Assembly (NCBI RefSeq): GCF_030418315.1
Contig: NZ_JAUHPV010000002.1
Location: 1 to 64,000 of the forward strand
Direction of reading: 5' to 3'
DNA from: Demequina zhanjiangensis
Lineage (GTDB): Bacteria; Actinomycetota; Actinomycetes; Actinomycetales; Demequinaceae
DNA: 64,000 bases
The position numbers were made by a program, and so were the translations under genes. Numbering within the stretch: position 1 is the stretch's first letter; every line of letters begins with the position of its first letter. Below are positions 16,258 through 26,130 of this stretch, one piece after another. The notes under the pieces are model-generated. The model saw only the letters and a list, made by a program, of their open reading frames with translations, was not told the origin of the DNA and ran no database searches.

Positions 16258-19200
16258 TCACCAGTGAGGCGGGCGATCCCCACGGATCTCGTCATCACGG
16301 CTCTGCCCTGAACGCGAGCCGCCCCAGCCCTCCTCCTCGTCCTCCCACGCACGCGTGGGGATCAGCGGACGCTCGGCACCCCGCGCAGCACTCGGCTCCG
16401 GGACGCCGGCAGGCTTGGTCGGCTCATCCTTCACGTCCTCCGCCTTCGGGAGCGCCACCGCGAGCTTCGGCACGCCGAAGCCCATCGCGGGAACCGGCTT
16501 CGGCTCGGGAGCGGGCTCCGGCTCAGCCTCGGGCTCAGCGCCAGCCTCCTCGACCTCTTCGGGCTCCTCGGCCGACTCGGCAGAGGGGGCGGAGGGTGCC
16601 GACGCAGCGGACTCGGCCGACTCGGCAGAGGGAGCAGTCTCGGCAGAGGGGGCAGTCTCGGGAGAGGGAGCAGTCTCGGGAGAGAGCGTGGACGGCGCGG
16701 ACAGCGCGAGCTCCGGCTGCACGACCTCTGCGGTCTCCTCTGGCGAGAGAGCCGACGGCGCCGACCCTGCCGACGGCGCCGACTCCTCCTCACGCGCCAC
16801 AGCGTCGTCACCCGGCTCCTCCGCGGAAGCGGCCGAGACAGCGGACTTCGCCGACGCGGCCGACGCCGGCTGCGACACGAGCATGGGCCCGATGCCGAGC
16901 GTGAGCGGAGCCTGCTCCGGCTCCGCCTCGTCGTCGGCATCCACCGGCTCCGGCTCCACGCGCAGCTCCGGCACCGCGCCCGTGACGAGCGGTTCGTCGT
17001 CGGTCAGCTCGTCGGGCTCCGCGAGCGTCACCTGCTCGACGTCGAGATCGAAGACGTCCTGACCGGGGATCTCCTCCGCCCCCTCGTCGGGAGTCTCGGC
17101 GCTCGGCGTCGGCGCGAGCACGGACGGCGCGAGGTGCGGCAGGGAGATCGACGCGGTGACAGCGGGCGCCTCGGTGACGTCGAGCGCGTCACGCACGTAC
17201 TTGGCGGCGGCCTCAGGATCCATGAACACGTCGAGCGTCCACAGCGGCAGCACCGTCCAACCGAGCGCCTCGAGCCGGGTGCGCTGCCAGCGGACCCGGT
17301 CGCGCAGGCTCGCGTTCATGCGCGTCGAGGCCTCGTCCGTGACGACCGCGAGACGGAAGCCCTCGTCGTCGCCGAGGCCGACCACCATCGGGATCGCCTC
17401 GGACCCTGAGCCGTAGCGCAGCCGCACCTGGCAGCCCAGACGACGCAGCCGTGCAGCGATGTCGGCAAGCAGCCAGTCGGTGGGGGCCGGCTCTGGCCGC
17501 TCGGCCGCGACGGCGGCACCCGACGCCGCGACGAGCAGCTCGCGCAGCATGTCGACGCCGTGCCCTGGTGTCGAGCGCTCGGCGATGGGCTCCAGCTGGC
17601 CGGGCGTGAGCGCGCTGAAGACCCAGGTGCGCTCCTTTCCGGCGACGAGCGCCTGGGTGAGCGCGTGGGCGCCACCCTGCTCGCTGAGCACCCCGAGTCG
17701 ACGCGGAACCTCGCCGCGCGCGTCGCGCGCCCAGCCCCAGCTGAGCACGACGTCGTCGGCCGAGTAGCCGGCGGCATCGCCGAGACCCACCACAGGGATG
17801 CGTGCGGCAAGCCGAGGGTCGCGCTCCTCGAGCGCCTCACGGAGCTTGAGCGCATGCAGGTCGTTGCCCGCGACGACCAGCACGGTGCGTCGGGGGATGC
17901 TGTCGGCGGTGCGTGCGAGGTGCTCCACCACGGTGGAGACCTCCGCATGCGTGGTCTCCACCTCGAGCATCCCTGCCACCGGCGTGCCGACGGCGTCGAG
18001 CAGCTGGACCGCGAGCGACTCGGGCTCTCCCGCGGCGGGGAGCCCGGACAGCGAACGCCCGTACACGTGCTCCTGGAGCACGCCCGTCACACGCGGATCG
18101 CGCGGCTGCGGGAGCGCAGGCAGCGTGGCCTGCGGGAGGAGCGAGGCGAGCGTCGCGACCGCGGAGCGTGTGGCCGTGTGCGCGTCGCCGAGCACCACCA
18201 CCTGCTTCGCGCGTGCGATCGCCGGCACGAGCTCCGCGAGCGCGAGCGACTCGGAGGCGACAACGACGAGCACGTCGAGGACGCGCGCGGCGGGCATGAG
18301 ACGCGACACCTGCTCGGCACGCACGAGGCTGACCGGCCGCAGGGCGGAGACGAGCGGTTGGAAGTCCCGCCACAGGTCACGGTACGGGGCGGCAGATCCC
18401 TCGACGAGGAGCGCGAAGAGGTCACGCGCCATCTCGGGGTGACGGGCGATGGCCGCTCTGCGGCGCTCCGCCGCCGCGCGCATGAGGGGCTGCACGCGGG
18501 AGGAGGAGAACTCGCGATCGCGCTTCTCGAAGTCGTGGACGGCGTCGGCGAGCGCGCCGTACTGGGTGAGGCGCGAGTCGGCTTGCACGATCGCGTCGAA
18601 GGCGGCGGCCCACCACGCGAACTCGAGGTCAGTGCGCACCTGGGCCGCGTCGGGCTCGCGCTCCTGGAGGCTCTCGAGGAGCGGGCCGAAGCCTGCCTCC
18701 TCGAGGTCGACGCCGAGCGGTGTCTGGTCGACCTGCTCGATCGCCGCAGTGAGCCCGCCGGCGAGGCGCTCGAGCACCGAGGTCATGCGCTCCCACGACT
18801 GCGAGGGCAGGTCCTGCTCACCGCTGACCTGCGCGACCGCGTCCGCGATGACACCCCACGCCTCGCCCGCCTGGTCGAGCCGGGAACCGTACAGGTCGTA
18901 GTCGTCGGGGACCACAGGCCAGCCACCCGCGGAGCAGTGGGCGCGCCAGCGGACCGAGACGTCGTGCGCGGTCAGCAGCTGCTCGTGGAGCCGCTCCTTG
19001 CCGCGCCCGGGGCGCAGCAGCTCGACGGCTCGCCGCATGAGCGCCTTGCGCTCCCGCCGCGGCAGCTGGACGTGGCGCGGCGACCCGTCGGGGGCGGTCG
19101 CGGCGACGAGGTCGTGGAGGGAACGGTGGAAGACCGCCGGCGAGAACACCTCGAGGGTGTCGCGGATGTCCTCGAACAGCCGCACCTGGTCGGCCCAGGT

Positions 19201-20760
19201 GGTGAGGTCCGGAGCCTCGTCGACTCCGGTCTCGTGGGCTGCGGTCGCTGCCTCGACGCGCATCCTCGGGAGGTGACGGGTGAGGAGCGCCGCGAGGGCG
19301 TCGTCGAAGGTCGCCCCCTGCTCGGCGGAGTCGGTGACGTCACGCCACCAGGCGTCGCGGGGGCTCTCCTGCTCGCGCGCGGCCTCACCGAACGCGTCGG
19401 GGTCGTCAGGCTGCTCTCCGGACACCTGGAGGTGGAGCGCTGCGGCGACGGCCGCGAATCCGCGCTCGGCGACGAGCAGGCCTGCGTCGGGACCCAGTCG
19501 CACCCGGGTGGCGGGCTGCGGCTCGCCGGTCGTGAGGCGCACGAGCGCCTGCACCGCCTCGAAGGCGCTCACGCCCCACGGACGGTGCACGCGGTGCAGG
19601 GCGTCGAAGCGGGCATGCAGCCGGTACCGGGCGGTGAGGAGGTCCTCGCCCTGGCTCCTGAGCACGTCGTCGTCCACCTTCGGCGAGCCGAGAGTGATGG
19701 CCTCGAGGAGCTTCGCACGAGCCTCCGTGTTCCAGGCCTCCACCGCGGCGTCGATGGCGAGCTCGGCGATCCCGAGCTCCTCCATCCGCTGGTGGATGCT
19801 GTGGAGCATGCTCTCCTGGCCGGCGACGACGCCCACGATCCGCCCGGAGGCGGCGCCGTCGGCTGCGATCGCGGCGGCCATCCCGACGCTGTCGGCGCCG
19901 GGCGGGGACTGCAGGAAGACGTGGCGCCCCGTGGCGATGAGGTCGAGCGCCGCGAACTGGGCGTCGTCCAGATCCCCCAGCCCACGCTCGGCGAACGGGT
20001 CCCTGTCCCCGACGGGGAAGGCAGGAAGCGGGAGCGCGAGCGACCCGGTGGCGTCCTGATCGCCCGAGGCCGCGACGAGCACATCGCTGGCGGCGATCAC
20101 GGGGTCCAGCTCGTCGAGGTCGTCGAGGAGCCGCTGCTCAGGGTCGTCGAAGACGCCGAGGACGAGGCGCTCGGGTGCCTCGAGCTCCTCGCCAAACAGG
20201 TCGGTGCGCTCGAGCACGGCCTCCCACAGGGGGCGCGGGTCGAACTCGCTTCCGGAGGAGACCAGCGGGAGGGTGCGGGCGATCGTCTCCTCGTCGCCGC
20301 GTGCACGCATCTCGGCGGCGAACACAGGGTTGACGCGCACGTCGTCCAGGAGGGTGAGGACGATGTCGCCGTCGCGGCCCGGCTCGAGGGTCACGGGCCG
20401 CAGCAGGAGGGGCAGCTCGCGGCGGTGACCCACCTCGTCCCAGGCGACGGTGCCGATGCCGAGCTCGGCGGTCCACGCGCCTGTCGCGGCGTGCACCTTG
20501 AGCGCTTCGGCGAGCATGCGTCGCGCGCGCGTGAGCGCTTCCGTGCGCGCCTCGCCTTCGCGGATGAGCTGGCTCAGCGGGGTGGGTCGGCCAGCGAAGA
20601 GGGGCGCGAGGCCGCCGGGGTGCGCGGAACGCAGGTCGATGAGGGAGCCGGCCACGCCGGAGAGATCTCGAAGTCCGGACTCGGCGTTGTGCTGGCGCAG
20701 CTGCTCGCGCCATTCGCGTAGGGCGTCCGCCACGAGGGCGCGTCCGATGTAGTCCGTCAC
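16258..20760 (-). CDS. Giant degenerate helicase-like protein with C-terminal REase-like domain and repetitive tail
   Basis: A 1500-residue protein. Residues 1-~1200 show the layout of large actinobacterial DUF4011/SF1-helicase-like proteins: an N-terminal domain (REWREQLRQHNAESGLRDLSG), and near 265-300 a Q-motif/P-loop-like segment in which the P-loop reads SPPGADSVGM, lacking the GKT/S needed for ATP binding. Near 1120-1200 a compact segment (RLAVVTDEAS, then RDRVRWQRTRLEALGWTVLPLW) resembles the Vsr/MTES_1575 restriction-endonuclease-like fold. The last ~275 residues are Ala/Ser/Pro/Glu low complexity. The GTG at 20760 was chosen because homologue-like sequence begins MTDYIGRALV; GGGGG precedes it. 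Role unknown, possibly DNA binding or defence. Confidence 0.72.
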   Translation of the reverse strand: MTDYIGRALVADALREWREQLRQHNAESGLRDLSGVAGSLIDLRSAHPGGLAPLFAGRPTPLSQLIREGEARTEALTRARRMLAEALKVHAATGAWTAELGIGTVAWDEVGHRRELPLLLRPVTLEPGRDGDIVLTLLDDVRVNPVFAAEMRARGDEETIARTLPLVSSGSEFDPRPLWEAVLERTDLFGEELEAPERLVLGVFDDPEQRLLDDLDELDPVIAASDVLVAASGDQDATGSLALPLPAFPVGDRDPFAERGLGDLDDAQFAALDLIATGRHVFLQSPPGADSVGMAAAIAADGAASGRIVGVVAGQESMLHSIHQRMEELGIAELAIDAAVEAWNTEARAKLLEAITLGSPKVDDDVLRSQGEDLLTARYRLHARFDALHRVHRPWGVSAFEAVQALVRLTTGEPQPATRVRLGPDAGLLVAERGFAAVAAALHLQVSGEQPDDPDAFGEAAREQESPRDAWWRDVTDSAEQGATFDDALAALLTRHLPRMRVEAATAAHETGVDEAPDLTTWADQVRLFEDIRDTLEVFSPAVFHRSLHDLVAATAPDGSPRHVQLPRRERKALMRRAVELLRPGRGKERLHEQLLTAHDVSVRWRAHCSAGGWPVVPDDYDLYGSRLDQAGEAWGVIADAVAQVSGEQDLPSQSWERMTSVLERLAGGLTAAIEQVDQTPLGVDLEEAGFGPLLESLQEREPDAAQVRTDLEFAWWAAAFDAIVQADSRLTQYGALADAVHDFEKRDREFSSSRVQPLMRAAAERRRAAIARHPEMARDLFALLVEGSAAPYRDLWRDFQPLVSALRPVSLVRAEQVSRLMPAARVLDVLVVVASESLALAELVPAIARAKQVVVLGDAHTATRSAVATLASLLPQATLPALPQPRDPRVTGVLQEHVYGRSLSGLPAAGEPESLAVQLLDAVGTPVAGMLEVETTHAEVSTVVEHLARTADSIPRRTVLVVAGNDLHALKLREALEERDPRLAARIPVVGLGDAAGYSADDVVLSWGWARDARGEVPRRLGVLSEQGGAHALTQALVAGKERTWVFSALTPGQLEPIAERSTPGHGVDMLRELLVAASGAAVAAERPEPAPTDWLLADIAARLRRLGCQVRLRYGSGSEAIPMVVGLGDDEGFRLAVVTDEASTRMNASLRDRVRWQRTRLEALGWTVLPLWTLDVFMDPEAAAKYVRDALDVTEAPAVTASISLPHLAPSVLAPTPSAETPDEGAEEIPGQDVFDLDVEQVTLAEPDELTDDEPLVTGAVPELRVEPEPVDADDEAEPEQAPLTLGIGPMLVSQPASAASAKSAVSAASAEEPGDDAVAREEESAPSAGSAPSALSPEETAEVVQPELALSAPSTLSPETAPSPETAPSAETAPSAESAESAASAPSAPSAESAEEPEEVEEAGAEPEAEPEPAPEPKPVPAMGFGVPKLAVALPKAEDVKDEPTKPAGVPEPSAARGAERPLIPTRAWEDEEEGWGGSRSGQSRDDEIRGDRPPHW
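16567..16700. repeat. Short tandem repeats encoding a Ser-Ala-Glu-rich tail
   Basis: Variants of a 15-18-nt unit (for example GCAGTCTCGGGAGAGGGA) recur inside the helicase-like gene and encode SAES/APSAET/APSPET variants. Such DNA can expand or contract by slippage, so length variation between strains is expected. Confidence 0.7.
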
Positions 20761-21046
20761 GCCCCCAGCGTAGGAACTGTGCGCGCGAGACGCCTCCCGC
20801 CACGCCGCCCGGGAGCCCACGCCTGCCTCAAAGGTGCTGGAACCTGGGACTTTCGGGGGCCACGAGGATTCGGACGATGCGCGCCCACTTGTACAGCCGA
20901 CGCGCACCGTCGAGGTTGATTGTGGCGCTCGGCGATCGGGCCCGTCAATTTCGGTTCTGGAAAGGCGCAGAACGCCCACGGATCGCCGCTCGAGCACCAG
21001 GGCGGATCCCGCGTCGGCCCAGGGCGGGCGCCGGTGGCACAGACAG
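20761..21046. other. Intergenic region upstream of the giant protein
   Basis: About 290 nt without a supported gene. Apart from the promoter candidate at 20919-20948 I see no structure here that I can name. Confidence 0.4.
20919..20948 (-). promoter_or_regulatory. Sigma-70-like promoter candidate
   Basis: On the minus strand TTGACG and CACAAT are separated by 18 bp, about 160 nt upstream of the giant gene's GTG. It is the best -35/-10 match in this gap, and the transcript would have a long leader. Confidence 0.45.
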
Positions 21047-21092
21047 GGGCGCCGGTCGGTCCGCAGGGAGAACAGCGGTCCGACCGGCGCCC
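21047..21092 (-). terminator. Terminator hairpin after the serine protease
   Basis: An 18-bp stem with one mismatch (GGGCGCCGGTCGGTCCGC with 21075-21092) and a 10-nt loop, ending 22 nt past the protease stop. No U tract. Confidence 0.6.
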
Positions 21093-21113
21093 TGCCGGCT
21101 CTGATGCCGTCGA

Positions 21114-21947
21114 TCAGCTCACGAACTGCGCGAGGAACGCGAGATCGTCGGGCTGATCGATGCGGTAGCCGCCGCCTGTGCCGGAGCACGTGGCGTTGAG
21201 GCCGTAGGAGGTGACGGCGGCGATGGTCGTGGTGCCTGCGACGAAGATCGGGCCGCCCGAGTCACCCGAGCAGGTGCCGCCGCCCGACGCGTTGTTGGTG
21301 AAGAGCACGGCGTTGCCCGCCTTCTTCTCACCGAACGCGGCGTCGGCGTTGATGATCTTGACCGACGCGGTCAGGCGGGTGAGCGACGCCTCCGTGAGGC
21401 CCGTCTGGGCCGGAAGCGAGCGCTGCAGGCCGTAGCCGACGGGCGTGAACGTCGTCGTCTTCTTGCCGCCGGGCGCGAGGAGTGCGTCGAACAGGCCCTG
21501 CTCAGGGAGCGTGCCGTACTCGTCGAGGTAGACGGGCTCGTCCAGCACCACGACGCCGAGGTCGTGGAGGTAGAAGGCGGCGTCGTCGTACTCCGGGTGC
21601 GTGTACGGCGAGCCCTCGACGGACAGGTCGGTCCCAGGCTCGAGCACCTCGTCACCGAACGGGTAGCCGTAGGTGGCACGGTCGTTGACGTCCTCGTGGA
21701 ACCAGATCGTCACCGACTCGGCTCCGTAGGTGCAGTGTCCTGCGGTGACATAGACGGTCGGGGACACAAGGGTGCCGGAGCAGCGCCAGGCGGGCCCGTT
21801 CGCGTCGTCGGCGACCATGAGGCCGACGTAGGGGTGAGCGCCGTCGTCGGGCTCCCCGTTCTTGATGGCGGCGGCCGGGACGGCGAGGGCTGCGGTGAGC
21901 ATGACCGCGGCCGAGGCCGACACGAGTGCTTTCAGGGTGCTGCGCAT
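21114..21947 (-). CDS. Secreted trypsin-like serine protease
   Basis: A 277-residue S1-family protease with a Sec signal peptide (MRSTLKALVSASAAVMLTAA, cleavage probably after the AVPAAA segment). The catalytic triad is visible: His71 in TAGHC, Asp129 in HDLGVVVLD and Ser230 in GDSGGP. Cysteines flanking the His and Ser suggest disulfides. The ATG at 21947 is preceded by GGAGGATTC; the longer reading has no signal peptide. It is monocistronic with its own hairpin. Extracellular; substrate unknown. Confidence 0.9.
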   Translation of the reverse strand: MRSTLKALVSASAAVMLTAALAVPAAAIKNGEPDDGAHPYVGLMVADDANGPAWRCSGTLVSPTVYVTAGHCTYGAESVTIWFHEDVNDRATYGYPFGDEVLEPGTDLSVEGSPYTHPEYDDAAFYLHDLGVVVLDEPVYLDEYGTLPEQGLFDALLAPGGKKTTTFTPVGYGLQRSLPAQTGLTEASLTRLTASVKIINADAAFGEKKAGNAVLFTNNASGGGTCSGDSGGPIFVAGTTTIAAVTSYGLNATCSGTGGGYRIDQPDDLAFLAQFVS

Positions 21948-22250
21948 GAATCCTCCATGGGGTCGAGTGGCGACGCAGAACTCTGGAGAAGGCGTGCAGA
22001 TGGCCGGACTCCCCGATGCCCGGCCCTGTGGGACCACGCCCCCCAGCGTGGGCCGGACGCTCCGCGGATCGTGTGTCGATCCTGGTTCCAGACGGTGCTC
22101 CGACTTGCCGCTGACGCTAGCACCGGACATTCGGTATGTCTCGGACTATTCGGGACGGACGCAGGAAAAGTGCACCGTCGTTCCGCATCGCGCTGGTCGT
22201 GGGGCGGCCACGCCGGATTCTTGCGCGGTTGACGGCCGGGCAGACGAGAA
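21948..22250. other. Intergenic region upstream of the protease
   Basis: About 300 nt without a supported gene, holding the protease promoter and the end of the next transcription unit. I could not fix a -35/-10 pair with confidence and see no RNA gene. Confidence 0.4.
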
Positions 22251-22281
22251 CCGGGGCCCGACCATGACGGTCGGGCCCCGG
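22251..22281 (-). terminator. Terminator hairpin of the first ene-reductase gene
   Basis: A perfect 13-bp stem (22251-22263 with 22269-22281) around a 5-nt loop, 80 nt beyond the stop codon of the oxidoreductase. Confidence 0.65.
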
Positions 22282-22360
22282 TGCGGGCGCTGGGGCTGCA
22301 GCGCCCGGTGTGAGCGACGGCGCGCGGCGGGGATCCGATACCCGGCGCGCCGTGCTCAGG

Positions 22361-24286
22361 TCAGAGTGCGAACGCCGCCTCGAAGCCGGCGTTGATCGCG
22401 TCGCCCACCTTGGCGGGCTTCACACAGTCACCGATCGCGACCGCGTTGCCGCGGGCGGTGAGACCCTCCACCAGCGCCGTCGCGGGACGGACGCCGAAGG
22501 CGGACACCACGGTGTCGGCGGCGATCTGGACGGGGCCGTCGGGGCCGTCGACCTTCACGCCCTTGTCGTTGACCTCGACGACCTTGTGGCCTGCGAGGAC
22601 GGTGACGCCCTGGGTGGCGAGGTCGCGCAGCAGCGTGATGCGGTTGATCATCAGCAGGTCGTTCGCGACGCCGTCGGCCATCTCGACGATCGTGACGTCG
22701 TGGCCGGCCTCCTGCATCTCGAGCGCGAAGTCGGCGCCCGACAGGCCACCGCCGCAGACCACGATGCGCTTGCCCAGGTCGGCGCCCAGGTGGGCGTCGA
22801 TGACCTCGACGACGTTGTCGCCGTCAAGGCCGGGAATCGGGGGCGCGAGCGGGGTGGTGCCCACCGCGACGATGATCTCGTCGGCCGCGTCGAGCTCGGG
22901 CGAGTCCGCCGTGATCTCGGTGCCGAGGTGGACGGTGACGGGCAGGTCCTTCAGCTGACGCTCCCACCAGAAGATCATGGAGCGCAGCTCCTTCTTGAAC
23001 TCCGGCGTGGCGGCGGGCCAGAGGACGCCGCCGAGCTGCTCGCTCTTCTCGTACACGTCGACGGTGTGGCCGCGCAGGGCGGCGACGCGTGCGGCCTCGA
23101 GGCCGGCGGGGCCGGCGCCGATGATGGCGACCTTCTTGGAGGTCTCGGCGGGGGTGAGGACGCGCTCGAGCTCCATGCCGACGCGCGGGTTCACGGCGCA
23201 GCCGAGCGCCTTGCCCACGAACGCGTTGCCGACGCACAGCTGGTTGCAGCGGATGCAGGGGCGGATGTCCTCGCGGCGTCCCTCGGCGAGCTTCAGCGCC
23301 CACTCGGGGTCGGCGATGAGCGCGCGACCGATGCCGGCGAAGTCCATCTCGCCGTTCGCGATGGCCTCCTCGGCGCGCTCCGCGGTGAGGTTCCCGCAGC
23401 CGAGGACCGGGATCGACAGCGCCTTCTTGAAGGTGCCGACGTGGGTCATCATGCAGTTGTCGCCCAGGTAGTAGGGCGGGAAGACGTAGTCCATCGCCTC
23501 GTAGGAGCCTTCGTCGACCATGAGCAGGTCGAGCCCGGCCGCCTCGAGCACCTTGGCGATCTCGAGCGACTCCTCGGGGCCGCGGCCGCCCTCGAAGCGG
23601 TGGTCCACGGACAGGCGGAAGCTGACCGGGAGGTCGGGGGCGCCCTCCCTGACGGCGGCGATGATCTCGGCGGCGAAGCGCACGCGGTTCTCCACGGGGC
23701 CGCCGTACTCGTCCTCGCGGCGGTTCCAGACGGGCGAGAGGAACTGGTCGATCAGGTAGCCGGTGTGGCCGTGGATGTCGATGGCGTCGATGCCGGCCTC
23801 GGCGCAGCGCTGGGCCGCCTCCTTGAAGCGCTGGACGATGACCTTGATCTCCGCGGTCTCGAGCGGACGGCAGATGACGCTCGGGTCGAGCCAGTGGGTG
23901 TTGTCCGAGGCGGAGATGGGTGCGTTGTCGGGGTCGACGTTGTTGATGTTGCGGCCGAGGCCTGCCGTGAGCTGCACGGAGACTGCGCCGCCTCGAGCGT
24001 GGAACGCGTCGGCGAGCTTCTTGAGGCCCGGGGTGGCGGCGTCGGTGTCGACGCGGCCGAGGCCCTCGGCGATCATCTCGTAGTCGTTGGTGACGGCGTT
24101 GATGCCGGTGCACACGAGTCCGGCGCCCGCGGCGCGCTCGGCGTAGTAGGCGACCTCACGGTCGGTGAGGTGACCGTCGTGGTCGCCCATCTCGGTGCCC
24201 ATGGGCACCATGACGACGCGGTTGCGGAGCTGGAGCTTCCCGAGCGCGACAGGCTCGAGCACATGGGAGAAGGTGGCGGTGGACAT
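22361..24286 (-). CDS. NADH:flavin oxidoreductase / 2,4-dienoyl-CoA reductase family (ene-reductase 1)
   Basis: A 641-residue enzyme of the FadH/BaiCD/BaiH type. Residues ~1-350 are an Old Yellow Enzyme FMN barrel (LQLRNRVVMVPMGTEMG, then HGHTGYLIDQFLSP and YGGPVENRVRFA). CIRCNQLC with a fourth Cys 11 residues on (CAVNP) binds a 4Fe-4S cluster. The C-terminal half has FAD and NAD(P)H Rossmann folds (VAIIGAGPAGLEAARVAALRG; VVCGGGLSGADFALE). Electrons pass NAD(P)H-FAD-FeS-FMN to an activated C=C bond. Substrate unknown. It is the first of three related genes within 11 kb. AT-rich sequence at ~24325-24360 (TATATC, and TTAGGAACCTAGG) probably holds promoter and operator. Confidence 0.87.
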   Translation of the reverse strand: MSTATFSHVLEPVALGKLQLRNRVVMVPMGTEMGDHDGHLTDREVAYYAERAAGAGLVCTGINAVTNDYEMIAEGLGRVDTDAATPGLKKLADAFHARGGAVSVQLTAGLGRNINNVDPDNAPISASDNTHWLDPSVICRPLETAEIKVIVQRFKEAAQRCAEAGIDAIDIHGHTGYLIDQFLSPVWNRREDEYGGPVENRVRFAAEIIAAVREGAPDLPVSFRLSVDHRFEGGRGPEESLEIAKVLEAAGLDLLMVDEGSYEAMDYVFPPYYLGDNCMMTHVGTFKKALSIPVLGCGNLTAERAEEAIANGEMDFAGIGRALIADPEWALKLAEGRREDIRPCIRCNQLCVGNAFVGKALGCAVNPRVGMELERVLTPAETSKKVAIIGAGPAGLEAARVAALRGHTVDVYEKSEQLGGVLWPAATPEFKKELRSMIFWWERQLKDLPVTVHLGTEITADSPELDAADEIIVAVGTTPLAPPIPGLDGDNVVEVIDAHLGADLGKRIVVCGGGLSGADFALEMQEAGHDVTIVEMADGVANDLLMINRITLLRDLATQGVTVLAGHKVVEVNDKGVKVDGPDGPVQIAADTVVSAFGVRPATALVEGLTARGNAVAIGDCVKPAKVGDAINAGFEAAFAL

Positions 24287-24537
24287 CGTGGGCTCCTGGG
24301 GGTCAGGGGGGGTTTCCGGGCCTTGCCTGATATACACATGGCAATTACTTAGGAACCTAGGCCACGCGGTCGCCACCCGCTCGGGACCACCGTCCCGCTG
24401 TGGCGTAGGCCACGAGGCCCGGAGGATCCTCATCATCGGCCACCCGCAGCCGATCGGAGCGACTCATGGGGGCGCTGGGCGTCCGCATGACCCAGCACCG
24501 CGCCGCGCACCTTGCGCCCCCACCCCCAGGAGTCTCC

Positions 24538-26106
24538 TTGCCTTCCTTCCGCACCCCGGGCGTGGTCGCCCAGCTCAAGGCCGCGACACTCGGCGGCGCC
24601 GCCGTCACCGCCCTCGTCGCCGTGATCGCTGTCGCCGGGATCAACTCGCTGCACGACGTGCGCGACGCTGAGCTCGAGCAGTCCGTCCCGTACGTCTCCG
24701 GACTCCAGTCGATCGCGCTGGCCGCGAAGGCCGCTGCCAACGATGAGCGAGGATTCCTGCTGACGGGCGACCCCGAGTTCTCCGCTGAGGTGCTCGAGAG
24801 GTTCGAGACGATCGATGGCATGCTCGCCGACACGCGCGCCAACGCCGCGGACGAGGCGCAGCTCGCGTCGCTCGACCGGCTGGAGACCGAGCTCGTGGCC
24901 TGGGAGGACGCCCTGGTCGCGGAGTTCGACCAGTACGCGACCGACCCCGAGGGCGCCGAGGCGGTCGCCCTGGAGGACAACCGCGCGCTGCGCAAGGTCT
25001 ACGAGACGACGCTCGCCGAGATGATCACCGACGGAGAGACGCTGATCGAGGAAGGTCAGGGCTTCGCCGCTCAGGTCGCCTGGCTGCGCACCGCGATGAT
25101 CGCGCTCGGCGTGCTCGCCTTCGCGATCGGCGCCGCGGCCGGCTGGTGGCTGTCGCGCCGCGTGAAGCGCGCCGTGACGTCGCAGGTCGAGGGCCTGCGC
25201 GCCTTCGCCGACGGCGACCTCGCGCACCGCGTCCCGGTGACCTCCTCGGACGAGTTCGGCCAGATGGCAACCGCACTCAACACCTCCGGAGAGCGGCTCG
25301 CGGAGGCGCTCGGCGCGGTGGCCCACTCCGCAGGCACCGTGCTTTCCACATCCGAGCAGCTGCGCTCCACCGCGTCCTCGATCGCGGCCGACGCCGCAGA
25401 GTCCGCCCGCCGCACGGCGGGCGCGGCCGGCACGGCCTCGCGCGTGAGCCACGATGTGCAGTCCGTCGCCACGGGCGCTGAGGAGCTCAGCTCCGCGATC
25501 AGCGAGATCGCACGCAACGCGGGGGACGCGACAGATGTCGCCACCCGTGCCCGCGAGGTCACCGGCCGCACCACTGAGCAGATCGCACGCTTGGGCACGT
25601 CGTCCCAGCAGATCGGCTCCGTGGTGCAGATGATCAATCAGATCGCGGAGCAGACGAACCTGCTCGCCCTCAACGCGACGATCGAGTCCGCGCGCGCAGG
25701 CGAGGCAGGAAAGGGGTTCGCGGTCGTCGCCGGCGAGGTGAAGGAGCTCGCGGGCGAGACCGCCCGGGCCACCAAGGACATCGTGGGCCAGGTCGAGGCG
25801 ATTCAGCGGGACACCGAGGCTGCGGTCGCCGCGATCGCGGAGATCTCCGAGGTCGTCGAGCGCATCCAGGACTACCAGGGCACCATCGCCTCCGCGGTCG
25901 AGGAGCAGTCCTCGGTGACCTCGGAGATGACCCGCGGACTGAGCGACGTCTCCACAGGTTCGGGCGAGATCTCGCTCGCGGTCGACGCGGTCGCGCGCGA
26001 CGCAGAGGAGTTCACGAGCGCCGCAGCGAGCACCCTTCAGGGCGTCGAGGAGCTCGACGCCCAGGCGAGCGAGCTGCGCGCCGTGGTGGGCCGCTTCAGA
26101 TTCTGA
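24538..26106 (+). CDS. Methyl-accepting chemotaxis protein
   Basis: A 522-residue MCP: a membrane helix near residues 16-34, an extracytoplasmic four-helix sensor (CHASE3-like, [15 protein letters not shown]), a second membrane helix near 190-210, HAMP ([24 protein letters not shown]) and the methyl-accepting signalling hairpin whose tip reads [20 protein letters not shown]. It signals to CheW/CheA, but no che gene is in this window, so it is an orphan here. TTG at 24538 was preferred because AGGAG is 5 nt upstream; in-frame ATGs at 24466 and 24487 lack one and would add a Pro/His-rich extension. Confidence 0.87.
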   Translation: MPSFRTPGVVAQLKAATLGGAAVTALVAVIAVAGINSLHDVRDAELEQSVPYVSGLQSIALAAKAAANDERGFLLTGDPEFSAEVLERFETIDGMLADTRANAADEAQLASLDRLETELVAWEDALVAEFDQYATDPEGAEAVALEDNRALRKVYETTLAEMITDGETLIEEGQGFAAQVAWLRTAMIALGVLAFAIGAAAGWWLSRRVKRAVTSQVEGLRAFADGDLAHRVPVTSSDEFGQMATALNTSGERLAEALGAVAHSAGTVLSTSEQLRSTASSIAADAAESARRTAGAAGTASRVSHDVQSVATGAEELSSAISEIARNAGDATDVATRAREVTGRTTEQIARLGTSSQQIGSVVQMINQIAEQTNLLALNATIESARAGEAGKGFAVVAGEVKELAGETARATKDIVGQVEAIQRDTEAAVAAIAEISEVVERIQDYQGTIASAVEEQSSVTSEMTRGLSDVSTGSGEISLAVDAVARDAEEFTSAAASTLQGVEELDAQASELRAVVGRFRF

Positions 26107-26130
26107 CGCCCACGCCGCGGGCGCTGCAGG

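Noticed and set aside
17560-20721. Very long open frame (over 1000 codons) on the plus strand
   Set aside because: It is the antisense shadow of the giant helicase-like gene; its translation is Arg/Gly/Val-rich without recognisable domains, as are similar long frames opposite the three ene-reductases.
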